Shown: positions 33,778 through 42,885, counted from the first letter of the stretch. The stretch: DNA of 64,000 nucleotides from Streptomyces sp. NBC_00576 (GCF_036345175.1 NZ_CP107780.1:8308001-8372000); one strand, 5' to 3'. Program-made: numbers and translations. Notes: a model not told the origin generated them from the letters alone.

Positions 33778-34989
33778 GTGGCGGGTCGAAGGCGTGGGTG
33801 GGGTGCGTGGCGGGTCCGGGTCGTGGTGCTCTGGCTGCTGGTCGGCTCGCTCGGCTCCCTCGTGGCGTGCGGCGGCCGGTCGGGAACCGACACCGCGTCC
33901 GCCGACGTACGACGGCTGCTGGACCGGCGGGCGGCGGCCGTCCTCGACGGCGACGCACCGGCGTACGCGCGGACCGGTGCGCCGGCGGAGTTCAGTCGGC
34001 TGCGCGCGCTCCCGCTGGCGGCCTGGTCGTACCGCCTGACCGCCCTGCACCGCACCGAGGGTGGCGAGGCCACCGCGGATGTGGAGCTGAGCTACCGCGT
34101 CGAGGGCATCGACAGGGCCCCCGTGAAGGTCGGGCGGACACTGAGCCTCACCGAGCGGGGCGACGGTCAGTGGTACGTCGACGCCGACCGGCCCGCCCGG
34201 AAGACGGGCCAACAGCTGTGGGACCAGGGGACCGTAGAGGCCGTACGCGGCACCCACAGCCTTGTGCTGGGGGTCGGCCAGTCACCGGAGACCCTGCGCC
34301 GGTACGCGGGCCTCGCCGACCGGGCCGTGCCGGCGGTGACCGAGGCGTGGGGCGGGGCGTGGACGCGGCGGGTCGTGGTCCTCATACCGAAGTCGCTGGA
34401 GGGGATGGCGGGGCTGCTCGGGTCGCCGGCCTCCTCGTACCGGGGGATAGCGGCCGTCACGACCGGGGAGACGGGAGGGTCGGTGAAGGCGCCGGCGGAC
34501 CGGATCATCGTCAACCCGGACGCGTACGGCGTGCTCGGCGACTTCGGCAAGCAGGTCGTGCTCACCCACGAGACCACGCACGTGGCGACCCGTACCGCCA
34601 CCACGGCCGCCACGCCCCTGTGGCTCTCCGAGGGGTACGCGGACTGGGTCGGGTACCGGTCCACGGGCCGTACGGCGGTCCAGGCGGCGCCCGAACTGGC
34701 CCGTGTCGTGGCCTCGGGCGAGACGCCGGACGCGCTTCCCAGGGACGCGGACTTCGGCTTCGGCGGGGACGGGGCGAAGCTGGCCCAGGCGTACGAGGGC
34801 GGCTGGCTGGCCTGCCGGATGATCGCCGACCGGTGGGGCGAGGTGCGGCTCGGCGAGTTCTACCGGGCCGCGGGGGCGCACGGGAAGCGGGCGGGGGCCG
34901 TCGAGGGGGCCATGGAGCAGGTGCTGGGGACGACGCCCGCTGAGTTCACGGCGCTGTGGCGGGAGTATCTCCGCGATCAGCTCGGCTGA
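33778..34989 (+). CDS. Lipoprotein with gluzincin-like metallopeptidase domain
   Basis: A 403-residue lipoprotein with the anchor at Cys31 (SLVACGG). After an NTF2-like region (40-150) comes a peptidase MA-like domain with His264-Glu265-Thr-Thr-His268 (HETTH) and a third zinc ligand Glu285 in LSEGYADW. This HExxH...E pattern marks M1/M61-type zinc peptidases. TACGAT lies 7 nt before GTG 33778 and there is no ribosome site, so the mRNA is probably leaderless. Its 3' end overlaps the convergent GT87 gene by 13 nt. The substrate is unknown. Confidence 0.85.
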   Translation: MAGRRRGWGAWRVRVVVLWLLVGSLGSLVACGGRSGTDTASADVRRLLDRRAAAVLDGDAPAYARTGAPAEFSRLRALPLAAWSYRLTALHRTEGGEATADVELSYRVEGIDRAPVKVGRTLSLTERGDGQWYVDADRPARKTGQQLWDQGTVEAVRGTHSLVLGVGQSPETLRRYAGLADRAVPAVTEAWGGAWTRRVVVLIPKSLEGMAGLLGSPASSYRGIAAVTTGETGGSVKAPADRIIVNPDAYGVLGDFGKQVVLTHETTHVATRTATTAATPLWLSEGYADWVGYRSTGRTAVQAAPELARVVASGETPDALPRDADFGFGGDGAKLAQAYEGGWLACRMIADRWGEVRLGEFYRAAGAHGKRAGAVEGAMEQVLGTTPAEFTALWREYLRDQLG

Positions 34990-36218
34990 GTCTGCCTGGC
35001 GCGGGTGGCCTGGTCGGGCAGCGGCGGGAGCTGCGCCCGGGGCGGGGCCGTCGCGCGCCACAGCTCCAGGGCGGCTGTGAGGGCCGCGACGACCAGGAGG
35101 CCGTTGCGGGTGAACAGGAGGGTCATGCCGTAGGCGTCGCTGGCGACCACGTGTCCGAAACCGATGGGGAACTCCAGGACCGTCACCAGACAGGCCGCGA
35201 CGACCAGGGCGGCGGGCAGGGTCATACGGCTGGCCCGGAAGCCGAGGCAGACGGCGGCCAGGCCGACCAGCCACACCAGGTACTGCGGGCTGATCACCCG
35301 GCTGGTCACCGTGAACAGCAGCACCGCCACGAAGGCCGCGTCCGCGAGGGTGTGCGGCAGGAAGCGGGTGGCGCGCAGCCGCCACAGCAGCAGCCAGCCG
35401 AAGGCGGCGACGGTCAGCAGCAGCGCCACCGTGCTCACCGTCTTCACGAACGGGCCCAGGAACTCGATGGAGCCGTAGTTCAACGCCACCTGCCCCTCCC
35501 AGCCGAAGTGCCGGCCGACATGGAAGACGAGGGCGCCCACCGACTCCACCTCGGTGCCCCGGTCGCCCTGGAATGTCAGGAAGGCGAAGGCGCCGGGCAT
35601 GGCCACCGCGAACCCCGACGCCAGCGCGGCCACGGTGACGGCCGCAGAGGCCCATGCCCGGCGCCGTACGGCCCCCACGAGCAGCAGCGCCGGCCAGACC
35701 TTCAGCAGCGCCCCGAAGCCCGCCAGGGCGCCCATGAGGCGCGGATGCCGGGCCCCGGCGAGCAGCGCGGCCACCGCCACGGCGGTCACCATCACGTCGT
35801 ACCGCGCGTACACGGTCGGGCCCAGCAGCGGTACGCCCACCACCCACACCCAGGCGCCGCGCCGCGTCCGGCCGGGGCGCACCCCCGAGTACAGGAGGAG
35901 GGACAGGACGGCCAGGTCGGCGAGGCAGGCCAGGACGAAGAACGCCGACGCGTAGTCCAGGAAGGGCAGGGCGGCGGGGGAGAGGATCGCGAGGGCGGCC
36001 GCGGGCGGGTACTGCCAGGTGACGTCGGCCAGCGGGAAGGTGCCGTCGCGCAGCACCTCGTACCAGCCGTGGTAGGTCACCGAGACGTCGCTCGTGACGT
36101 CCGGGCCGGGGAAGACGAACACCTTGAACACGAACAGCAGCAGGAGCAGCCGGGTGAGGCTCCAGGTGCCCAGCAGTGCCACGGGGGGCCGCAGCCGCCC
36201 TCCGTCCGCGATGTCCAC
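34977..36218 (-). CDS. GT87-type integral membrane glycosyltransferase (DUF2029)
   Basis: A 413-residue protein with about ten membrane helices. Early acidic loop positions (FPGPDVTSDVSVTYHGWYEV) and TWQYPPAAALAIL match polyprenol-phosphate-mannose-dependent (GT-C fold) transferases of the GT87 group. Likely role is adding mannose or arabinose to a lipoglycan outside the membrane. GTG 36218 is used; a much longer open frame upstream is antisense to the GT4 gene. It diverges from the GT4 gene, another envelope glycosylation candidate. Confidence 0.85.
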   Translation of the reverse strand: MDIADGGRLRPPVALLGTWSLTRLLLLLFVFKVFVFPGPDVTSDVSVTYHGWYEVLRDGTFPLADVTWQYPPAAALAILSPAALPFLDYASAFFVLACLADLAVLSLLLYSGVRPGRTRRGAWVWVVGVPLLGPTVYARYDVMVTAVAVAALLAGARHPRLMGALAGFGALLKVWPALLLVGAVRRRAWASAAVTVAALASGFAVAMPGAFAFLTFQGDRGTEVESVGALVFHVGRHFGWEGQVALNYGSIEFLGPFVKTVSTVALLLTVAAFGWLLLWRLRATRFLPHTLADAAFVAVLLFTVTSRVISPQYLVWLVGLAAVCLGFRASRMTLPAALVVAACLVTVLEFPIGFGHVVASDAYGMTLLFTRNGLLVVAALTAALELWRATAPPRAQLPPLPDQATRARQTQPS

Positions 36219-36389
36219 GTGAATCCCTGTCCGTTCCTCGTGGCTGGTTCTTGACGGCTGGTTCTTCGTGCGCGTCAACCGATGCGCGGCCATGATCTCC
36301 CGCTCGACTGTGCGAATGCCATCAAACGGGGCCGGACAGCTGTGAGGGTTCTGGGAGGGTGTGGGAAGGGGTTCGGTAGGGTCGGCGGC

Positions 36390-37532
36390 GTGCACAAGAC
36401 CCTGATCGTGACGAACGACTTCCCGCCCCGTCCGGGCGGTATCCAGGCCTTCCTGCACAACATGGCGCTGCGGCTCGACCCCGACCGGGTCGTCGTCTAC
36501 GCCTCCACCTGGAAACGGGGCCCCGAGGGCGCCCGGGCCACGGCCGCCTTCGACGCCGAGCAGCCCTTCACCGTCGTACGGGACCGGACGACGATGCTGC
36601 TGCCGACGCCCGCGGTCACCGGGCAGGCCGTCGCTCTGCTGCGTGAACACGGCTGTACGTCGGTGTGGTTCGGGGCGGCGGCGCCGCTCGGGCTGATGGC
36701 GCCGGCCCTGCGGAAGGCGGGCGCCGAGCGGCTGGTGGCGACGACCCACGGTCACGAGGCGGGGTGGGCGCAGCTGCCGGCGGCGCGTCAACTGCTGCGC
36801 AGGATCGGCGAGTCGACGGACACGATCACCTACCTGGGCGAGTACACGCGGTCGCGGATCGCCGCCGCGCTGACTCCGCGGGCGGCCCGGCGGATGGTCC
36901 AGCTGCCGCCGGGGGTCGACGAGAAGACCTTCCACCCGGAGTCGGGGGGCACCGCGGTTCGCGCCCGGCTCGGGCTCACCGACCGGCCCGTCGTCGTGTG
37001 CGTCTCGCGGCTGGTTCCGCGCAAGGGCCAGGACACGCTGATCCTGGCGATGCCCCGCATCCTCGCGGCCGAGCCGGAGACGGTCCTGCTGATCGTCGGG
37101 GGCGGGCCCTACGCGAGGGAGCTGCGCAAGCTCGCGCACGAGACCGGCGTCGTCGACTCGGTCCGCTTCACCGGTCCGGTGCCCTGGGCCGAGCTGCCCG
37201 CCCACTACGGGGCCGGAGACGTCTTCGCGATGCCGTGCCGGACGCGCCGGGGCGGCCTCGACGTCGAGGGGCTCGGGATCGTGTACCTGGAGGCGTCCGC
37301 GACAGGGCTGCCGGTGGTCGCCGGTGACTCGGGGGGCGCGCCGGACGCCGTCCTGGACGGTGAGACCGGCTGGGTGGTGCGCGGCAGGTCCGTGGAGGAG
37401 ACCGCCGACCGGATCATCGTCCTGCTCGGCGACGCCGAACTGCGCGCCCGGATGGGAGAGCGGGGGCGGGCCTGGGTCGAGGAGAAGTGGTGCTGGGACC
37501 TGCTGGCGGAGGAGTTGAAGACGCTGCTGTGA
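36390..37532 (+). CDS. GT4-family glycosyltransferase, PimB-like
   Basis: A 380-residue GT-B enzyme. It begins with KTLIVTNDFPPRPGGIQAF, has CVSRLVPRKGQDTLILAMP in the nucleotide-binding half, and the donor-site motif GLDVEGLGIVYLEASATGLPVVA with the two glutamates (EX7E). This layout resembles mannosyltransferases of phosphatidylinositol mannoside synthesis (PimB). Whether it acts on PIM here is inference. TAGGGT lies 7 nt before GTG 36390, suggesting a leaderless mRNA. Confidence 0.88.
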   Translation: MHKTLIVTNDFPPRPGGIQAFLHNMALRLDPDRVVVYASTWKRGPEGARATAAFDAEQPFTVVRDRTTMLLPTPAVTGQAVALLREHGCTSVWFGAAAPLGLMAPALRKAGAERLVATTHGHEAGWAQLPAARQLLRRIGESTDTITYLGEYTRSRIAAALTPRAARRMVQLPPGVDEKTFHPESGGTAVRARLGLTDRPVVVCVSRLVPRKGQDTLILAMPRILAAEPETVLLIVGGGPYARELRKLAHETGVVDSVRFTGPVPWAELPAHYGAGDVFAMPCRTRRGGLDVEGLGIVYLEASATGLPVVAGDSGGAPDAVLDGETGWVVRGRSVEETADRIIVLLGDAELRARMGERGRAWVEEKWCWDLLAEELKTLL

Positions 37533-37611
37533 CGGCGGGCGTCCGCGTTTGGGAACTTGTGCAGGTACGCACCTACTAGGCGGAACCCGAAATTCCGCCG
37601 ATGCTGCGCTC

Positions 37612-39264
37612 ATGACAGAAAAGCTGATACACCGTCAGTTGATGCAGCATCAGCTGACGAGACGTCAAATACTGGGCATGGCCGCCTTCCAGACGGCCGC
37701 CGCCCTCGGATTCACCCGCGTCGGCCTCCAGTCCGCCCAGGCCGTCGAACCCGCCGCCGTCGAGTCCGCCCCCGCGATCGTCATCGGGTCCGGATACGGC
37801 GGCGCGGTCGCCGCCCTCCGCCTCGGTCAGGCCGGCATCCGCACCCTCGTCATCGAGATGGGCCGCCTCTGGAACACGGCGGGTCCCGACGGCAAGATCT
37901 TCTGTTCCACCGCCGCCCCGGACAAGCGCTCCATGTGGTTCAAGACCCGCACCGAGGCACCCCTCGCCAGCTTCCTGTGGCTGGACGTCGTCAACAGGGA
38001 CATCAGCCCCTACCCGGGCGCACTGGACCGCGTGCACTACAACGACATGTCCGTGTTCCTCGGCCGTGGGGTCGGCGGCGGCTCGCTGGTCAACGGCAGT
38101 ATGGCCGTCACCCCGCTCCAGTCGTACTTCGCCGAGCAGTTCCCAGGCGTCAACGCCACGGAGATGTACGGCACCTACTTCCCGAGGGCCCGCGCGATGC
38201 TCGGCGTCAACAGCGTCGACCCCGCCTGGTTCGAGTCCACGGAGTGGTACCGCTTCACCCGGATCTCCCGCAAGCACGCCGAGAAGACCGGCCTGAAGAC
38301 CACGTTCGTACCGAGCGTCTACGACTTCGACTACATGCAGCGCGAGGCGGCCGGCACGGCGACCAAGTCCGCGCTCGGGCAGGAGGTCATCTACGGCAAC
38401 AACTACGGCAAGCGCAGCCTCGACAAGACGTACCTCGCCTCGGCGCTCGGCACCGGCAACGTCACCATCACCACCATGGAACGGGTCAGGGCGATCACCC
38501 GGGCCGCCGACGGAACGTACGTCCTGACCGCCGACCGGATCGACGACACCGGCGCGGTCGTCCAGACCAAGCAGTACGGGTGCACCTATCTGTTCCTCGG
38601 CGGCGGCAGCGTCGGGACCACCGAACTCCTCGTAAGGGCCCGCGAGACGGGGGCGCTGCCCGCGCTCGACGCCAGTGTGGGGGCAGGGTGGGGGACCAAC
38701 GGCAATGTGATGCTCGGACGCGCCAACCACCTGTGGGACACCGTCGGGGCGAACCAGTCGACGATGCCGGTGATGGGCATCGACGACTGGGCCAACACCG
38801 CCAACCCGGTCTTCGCCGAAATCGCCCCGCTGCCAACGGGGTTGGAGCACTGGGTGAGTCTCTATCTGGCGATCACCAAGAACCCGGAGCGGGCGTCGTT
38901 CACCTACGACGCGGCGACCGACTCGGCGCGGCTCGGCTGGAGCGCCGCCCAGAGCGCGGTGTCCGTGGCCATGGCCAAGAAGCTGTTCGACCGGATCAAC
39001 GCCGCCAACTCCACCATGTACCGCTACGACCTGTTCGGCTCCGGCAACAAGATCTTCGCCGACGACTTCACCTACCACCCGCTGGGCGGCTGCGTGTTGG
39101 GCAAGGCGACCGACAACTACGGGCGGGTGAAGGGGTATTCGAAGCTCTACATCACCGACGGTTCGCTGGTGCCAGGGTCGATCGGGGTGAACCCGTTCGT
39201 GACGATCACCGCGCTCGCGGAACGGACGATGGCGCGGGTCCTCGCCGAGGACACCGCGCCATGA
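37612..39264 (+). CDS. Class I (GMC) cholesterol oxidase, secreted
   Basis: A 550-residue flavoenzyme that oxidises the 3-hydroxyl of sterols and isomerises the product to cholest-4-en-3-one. A twin-arginine-type signal (TRRQILGMAAFQTAAALGF) leads. The FAD motif is VIGSGYGGAVAAL (about 57-69). The active-site triad known from Streptomyces cholesterol oxidase (Glu361, His447, Asn485) maps to Glu403, His489 and Asn527 with the same spacing. ATG 37612 is the start. An inverted repeat GGCGGAA/TTCCGCC lies 13 nt upstream, and a near-perfect palindrome lies inside codons 8-16. Symbol choA/choD depends on usage. Confidence 0.94.
   Translation: MTEKLIHRQLMQHQLTRRQILGMAAFQTAAALGFTRVGLQSAQAVEPAAVESAPAIVIGSGYGGAVAALRLGQAGIRTLVIEMGRLWNTAGPDGKIFCSTAAPDKRSMWFKTRTEAPLASFLWLDVVNRDISPYPGALDRVHYNDMSVFLGRGVGGGSLVNGSMAVTPLQSYFAEQFPGVNATEMYGTYFPRARAMLGVNSVDPAWFESTEWYRFTRISRKHAEKTGLKTTFVPSVYDFDYMQREAAGTATKSALGQEVIYGNNYGKRSLDKTYLASALGTGNVTITTMERVRAITRAADGTYVLTADRIDDTGAVVQTKQYGCTYLFLGGGSVGTTELLVRARETGALPALDASVGAGWGTNGNVMLGRANHLWDTVGANQSTMPVMGIDDWANTANPVFAEIAPLPTGLEHWVSLYLAITKNPERASFTYDAATDSARLGWSAAQSAVSVAMAKKLFDRINAANSTMYRYDLFGSGNKIFADDFTYHPLGGCVLGKATDNYGRVKGYSKLYITDGSLVPGSIGVNPFVTITALAERTMARVLAEDTAP
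37633..37659. repeat. Near-perfect palindrome inside the 5' end of the cholesterol oxidase gene
   Basis: CGTCAGTTGATGC and GCATCAGCTGACG are 13-bp arms with one mismatch around a single A. The encoded residues (RQLMQHQLTR) are repetitive. It could be an operator within the gene or a translation-limiting hairpin. Confidence 0.5.
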
Positions 39265-39267
39265 ACC

Positions 39268-39303
39268 AACTCCGGTACCAACTCCGGTACTAACTCTGGT
39301 AGA
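39268..39303. repeat. Three tandem 12-bp repeats between convergent genes
   Basis: AACTCCGGTACC, AACTCCGGTACT and AACTCTGGTAG follow each other. They fill the gap between the stop of the cholesterol oxidase and the stop of the acyl-CoA synthetase, and the last unit supplies the final codons of the latter (QS-stop). Confidence 0.75.
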
Positions 39304-41086
39304 TCGCCTCGATCTGGTCCGCGTAGTCCTTCGCCACCACATTGCGCTTGAGCTTCAGGGACGGCGTCAGGTGGCCCGACTCCTCGGAGAACTGGGAGGC
39401 CAGAATGCGGAACTTCCGCACCGATTCCGCCTTCGACACCGCGGCGTTGCCGTCGTCGACCGCGCCCTGGATCGCCGCGAGCAGATCCGGGTCATGGGCG
39501 AGCGACGCCGCGGTGGACCCGGTCGGCTTGCCGTGCTCGTCGGCCCAACGGCCCAGGAACTCCTCGTCGATGGTGACGAGCGCGCCCACGAACGGCCGCC
39601 CGTCGCCCACCACCATGCACTCCGCGACCAGCGCGTGCGCGCGGATACGGTCCTCGATCACGGCCGGGGCGACGTTCTTGCCGCCCGCCGTGACGATGAT
39701 CTCCTTCTTGCGGCCGGTGATACGGAGGTAGCCGTCCTCGTCGAGGGTCCCGATGTCACCGGTGTGGAACCAGCCGTCGGCCAGCGCCTCCTCGGTAGCC
39801 TCGGGATTGTTCCAGTACCCCTTGAACAGGTGCTCGCCGTGCAACAGGACCTCGCCGTCGTCGGCGATGCGCACGACCGAGCCGGGCAGCGGCTGGCCGA
39901 CCGTGCCGATCTTCTGCCGGTCCCAGGGGTTGAAGGCGGTGGCGGCACAGGACTCGGTGAGGCCGTAGCCCTCCAGCACGGTGAAGCCGATCCCGCGGAA
40001 GAAGTGCCCGAGCCGCTCACCGAGCGGGGCGCCGCCGGAGATGGCGTACTCGCCCTTGCCACCGAGGACGTTCCGCAGCTTGCTGTAGACCAGCCGGTCG
40101 AAGACCTTGTGCTTGAACTTCAGGCCGACCGACGGGCCGGACGGCTCGTCCAGCGCGCGGCTGTACGCGATCGCCGTGTCCGCCGCCTTGTCGAAGATCT
40201 TGCCCTTGCCGTCCGCCTGCGCCTTGGCGCGCGCCGAGTTGTAGACCTTCTCGAAGACGCGCGGCACACCGAGGATCAACGTCGGCCGGAACGAGGCCAG
40301 TTCGTCGGTGAGGTTCTTGATGTCCGGGACGGTGCCCAGCTTGATCGGCGCCATCATCGGCGCGATCTGCACCAGCCGCCCGAAGACGTGCGCGAGCGGG
40401 AGGAAGAGAAGGACCGAGCACTCGCCGGTACGGAAGAGGGGCCGCAGCCGCTCGACGACGTTCCCGCACTCGGCGAAGAAGCTGCGGTGCGTGAGCACAC
40501 ACCCCTTGGGCCGGCCGGTCGTACCGCTCGTGTACACGATGGTCGCCGGGTCGTCGGCCTTCGCCTGCGAACCGCGCTCCTCGACGGTCGCGTCGGAGAC
40601 GTCCTTGCCGGCCCGCCCCAGCTCCTCCACCGCGCCGGCGTCGATCTGCCACACGTGCTTCAGCTCGGGCAGCCGGTCGCGCACCGACTCGACGGAGGCC
40701 GCGTGGCCGTCCAGCTCCACGATGACGGCGGTGGCCCCCGAGTCGCTGAGGATCCACTGCACCTGCTCGGCGGAGCTGGTCTCGTACACGGGGACGGTCA
40801 CCGCGCCCGCGCACCAGATCGCGAAGTCGAGCAGGGTCCACTCGTACCGCGTCCGGGACATCAGGGCGACCCGGTCGCCGGGCGCGACCCCGGAGGCGAT
40901 GAGGCCCTTCGCGGCGGCGGACACCTCGGCGAGGAACGTCGTGGCCGTCACGTCCTGCCAGACGCCGCCCACCTTGCGGGCGATGACGGCGACATCCGGA
41001 TGCTGCGCGGCATTTCGACGGACGATGTCGGTCAGATTTCCGTCCGCGGGGACCTCGTACAAAGCCGGAAGGCTGAACTCGCGCAA
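39290..41086 (-). CDS. Long-chain fatty acyl-CoA synthetase
   Basis: A 598-residue ANL-superfamily ligase (FadD type) that activates fatty acids with ATP and CoA. Motifs: YTSGTTGRPKGCVLTH (AMP-binding P-loop, about residue 187), YGLTESCAATAFN (substrate/AMP site), WFHTGDIGTLDEDGYL and the hinge and catalytic-lysine region GRKKEIIVTAGGKN. The start is TTG at 41086, with GAGGAG 5 nt upstream. It neighbours the sterol oxidase, hinting at lipid catabolism, but they converge. It diverges from a metallophosphoesterase gene. Confidence 0.95.
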   Translation of the reverse strand: MREFSLPALYEVPADGNLTDIVRRNAAQHPDVAVIARKVGGVWQDVTATTFLAEVSAAAKGLIASGVAPGDRVALMSRTRYEWTLLDFAIWCAGAVTVPVYETSSAEQVQWILSDSGATAVIVELDGHAASVESVRDRLPELKHVWQIDAGAVEELGRAGKDVSDATVEERGSQAKADDPATIVYTSGTTGRPKGCVLTHRSFFAECGNVVERLRPLFRTGECSVLLFLPLAHVFGRLVQIAPMMAPIKLGTVPDIKNLTDELASFRPTLILGVPRVFEKVYNSARAKAQADGKGKIFDKAADTAIAYSRALDEPSGPSVGLKFKHKVFDRLVYSKLRNVLGGKGEYAISGGAPLGERLGHFFRGIGFTVLEGYGLTESCAATAFNPWDRQKIGTVGQPLPGSVVRIADDGEVLLHGEHLFKGYWNNPEATEEALADGWFHTGDIGTLDEDGYLRITGRKKEIIVTAGGKNVAPAVIEDRIRAHALVAECMVVGDGRPFVGALVTIDEEFLGRWADEHGKPTGSTAASLAHDPDLLAAIQGAVDDGNAAVSKAESVRKFRILASQFSEESGHLTPSLKLKRNVVAKDYADQIEAIYQS

Positions 41087-41302
41087 GACTGCTGCTCCTC
41101 ATAGGGCGCCGGCGCCACGACGTTGTGCGATGCGACGGTGCGGTCCATGGCTCGGGCAAGTACTCATGGACCTCGTAGTTGAAATCCTGAGTACGACTGG
41201 ACTGCCCGGACGTTACCCGTCGGTATGGGTTCTACGACAGGGGGGTTCGGCGAGATGTTCGCGGCGTCACACGGGTTGATGTCTTTTTACGCACAGTAGT
41301 GC

Positions 41303-41330
41303 ACGGTTTTCTTGACTGACCAGTAACCGT
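41303..41330. promoter_or_regulatory. Nested inverted repeat between acyl-CoA synthetase and phosphoesterase genes
   Basis: ACGGTT and AACCGT flank a core ACTG-AC-CAGT (41315-41324). The 300-nt gap between these divergent genes otherwise shows no gene. The core resembles sites of TetR-type fatty acid regulators, but the match is short. Confidence 0.3.
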
Positions 41331-41384
41331 CGGCGACCCCCCTGTCCTGTTCACTCTTGCCGCACACGCCTACCCTTGATCGCC

Positions 41385-42191
41385 ATGGCACCCTCACCGC
41401 GGGGCAACCCAGATGAGAAGACGACGCGTATTCATGTGGTCAGCGACGTGCACGGCAACGTGCGGGACCTGGCCGTAGCCGGTGCGGGCGCGGACGCCCT
41501 GATCTGTCTGGGCGACCTGGTCCTCTTCCTCGACTACGCCGACCACTCGCGCGGCATCTTCCCCGACCTCTTCGGCGCCGAGAACGCGAGCCGCCTCGTG
41601 GCGCTGCGCACGGCCCGCCGCTTCGAGGAGGCACGCGAGCTCGGGGCCCGGCTGTGGGCGGGCGTCGGTGCGGACCGGGCCACGGTCATCGAGAAAGCGG
41701 TGCGCAAGCAGTACGCCGAACTGTTCGCCGCGTTCCCGACGCCGACGTACGCCACCTACGGCAACGTCGACATGCCGGCACTGTGGCCGGAGTACGCCGG
41801 CCCGGGCACCCGCGTCCTGGACGGGGACCGGGTGGAGATCGGCGGCCGGACCTTCGGCTTCGTCGGCGGCGGTCTGCGGACGCCGATGCGCACGCCGTAC
41901 GAGATCAGCGACGAGGAGTACGCGGCGAAGATCGAGGCGGTCGGCGAGGTCGACGTGCTGTGCACGCACATTCCGCCTGAGGTCCCGGAACTGGTGTACG
42001 ACACGGTCGCGCGCCGCTTCGAACGCGGCAGCCGTGCGCTGCTGGACGCGATCCGGCGCACGCGCCCCCGATACGCCCTGTTCGGCCATGTCCACCAGCC
42101 ACTGGCCCGGCGGATGCGGATCGGCGGCACGGAGTGCGTGAACGTGGGGCACTTCGCGGGGAGCGGGAAGCCGTGGGCGCTCGAATGGTGA
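41385..42191 (+). CDS. Metallophosphoesterase
   Basis: A 268-residue calcineurin-like phosphoesterase. Metal-binding blocks in order: VVSDVHGN, LICLGDLVLF, YGNVDMP, CTHIPPE and FGHVHQPLARR. Ligands are mostly Asp, Asn and His, as expected. ATG 41385 is preferred to TTG 41376; TACCCT sits 8 nt before it, so the transcript may be leaderless. The substrate is unknown. A cyclic nucleotide or phosphoprotein are both possible. Confidence 0.88.
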   Translation: MAPSPRGNPDEKTTRIHVVSDVHGNVRDLAVAGAGADALICLGDLVLFLDYADHSRGIFPDLFGAENASRLVALRTARRFEEARELGARLWAGVGADRATVIEKAVRKQYAELFAAFPTPTYATYGNVDMPALWPEYAGPGTRVLDGDRVEIGGRTFGFVGGGLRTPMRTPYEISDEEYAAKIEAVGEVDVLCTHIPPEVPELVYDTVARRFERGSRALLDAIRRTRPRYALFGHVHQPLARRMRIGGTECVNVGHFAGSGKPWALEW

Positions 42192-42309
42192 ACCCGGGTG
42201 CCCCCGGGTCCGGGTGGCAACGGCCCGCCCGGCGCGGGGTAGCCTTCACGCTGCACATACGTGCGCACCAACCCTCCCTCACCGGACCGCACCTGGAGGA
42301 GCCACGGCG

Positions 42310-42750
42310 ATGGCGGAATTCACCAGTTCGAGCATCACGATCGAGGCGGCACCGAACGAGGTGATGGCGGTGATCGCCGACTTCGCCCGTTACCCGGACT
42401 GGACCGGCGAGGTGAAGGAGGCGGAGGTTCTGAAGACCGACGCCGAGGGCCGCGCCGAGCAGGTCCGCCTCGTCATGGACGCCGGCGCGATCAAGGACGA
42501 CCAGACTCTCGGCTACACCTGGACCGGCGCGAACGAGGTCTCCTGGACCCTGGTCAAGTCGCAGATGCTGCGGGCGCTGGACGGCTCGTACATCCTCAAG
42601 GCGGCGGGCGACGGGGCGACCGAGGTCACCTACCAGCTGACGGTCGACGTCAAGATCCCGATGCTCGGCATGATCAAGCGCAAGGCGGAGAAGGTCATCA
42701 TCGACCGGGCGCTGGCCGGGTTGAAGAAGCGCGTGGAGGAACCGAAGTAG
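42310..42750 (+). CDS. SRPBCC (START-like) lipid-binding fold protein
   Basis: A 146-residue polyketide-cyclase/dehydrase-like protein. It begins AEFTSSSITIEAAPNEVMAV and holds FARYPDWTGEVKEAEV, the usual signature of the fold, and ends with a long amphipathic helix (KAEKVIIDRALAGLKKRV). It probably binds a hydrophobic ligand. ATG 42310 has GGAGGAG 8 nt upstream. The gene is followed by a strong hairpin. Confidence 0.88.
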   Translation: MAEFTSSSITIEAAPNEVMAVIADFARYPDWTGEVKEAEVLKTDAEGRAEQVRLVMDAGAIKDDQTLGYTWTGANEVSWTLVKSQMLRALDGSYILKAAGDGATEVTYQLTVDVKIPMLGMIKRKAEKVIIDRALAGLKKRVEEPK

Positions 42751-42852
42751 CCCGCTCCTCAATCGCCGGAGGGGCTAATTTTTAGCCCGTCCGGCGATTG
42801 AGGACAAGGCCCGTTCAGGGCCGTAGGGGGGTCTGGGGGCGCAGCCCCCAGG
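42751..42852. repeat. Dispersed intergenic repeat, family A copy 3, with terminator hairpin
   Basis: Contains GCTCCTCAATCGCCGGAGG as in copies 1 and 2, but followed by its inverted copy, so TCCTCAATCGCCGGA (42756-42770) pairs with 42790-42804 as a 15-bp stem with inner GGGCT/AGCCC and loop AATTTTT. A second hairpin, CTGGGGGC-GCA-GCCCCCAG, follows. It ends SRPBCC gene transcription. Confidence 0.8.
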
Positions 42853-42885
42853 GGCGGGCGCCAACCACCGGTACCGTTCACCCAC

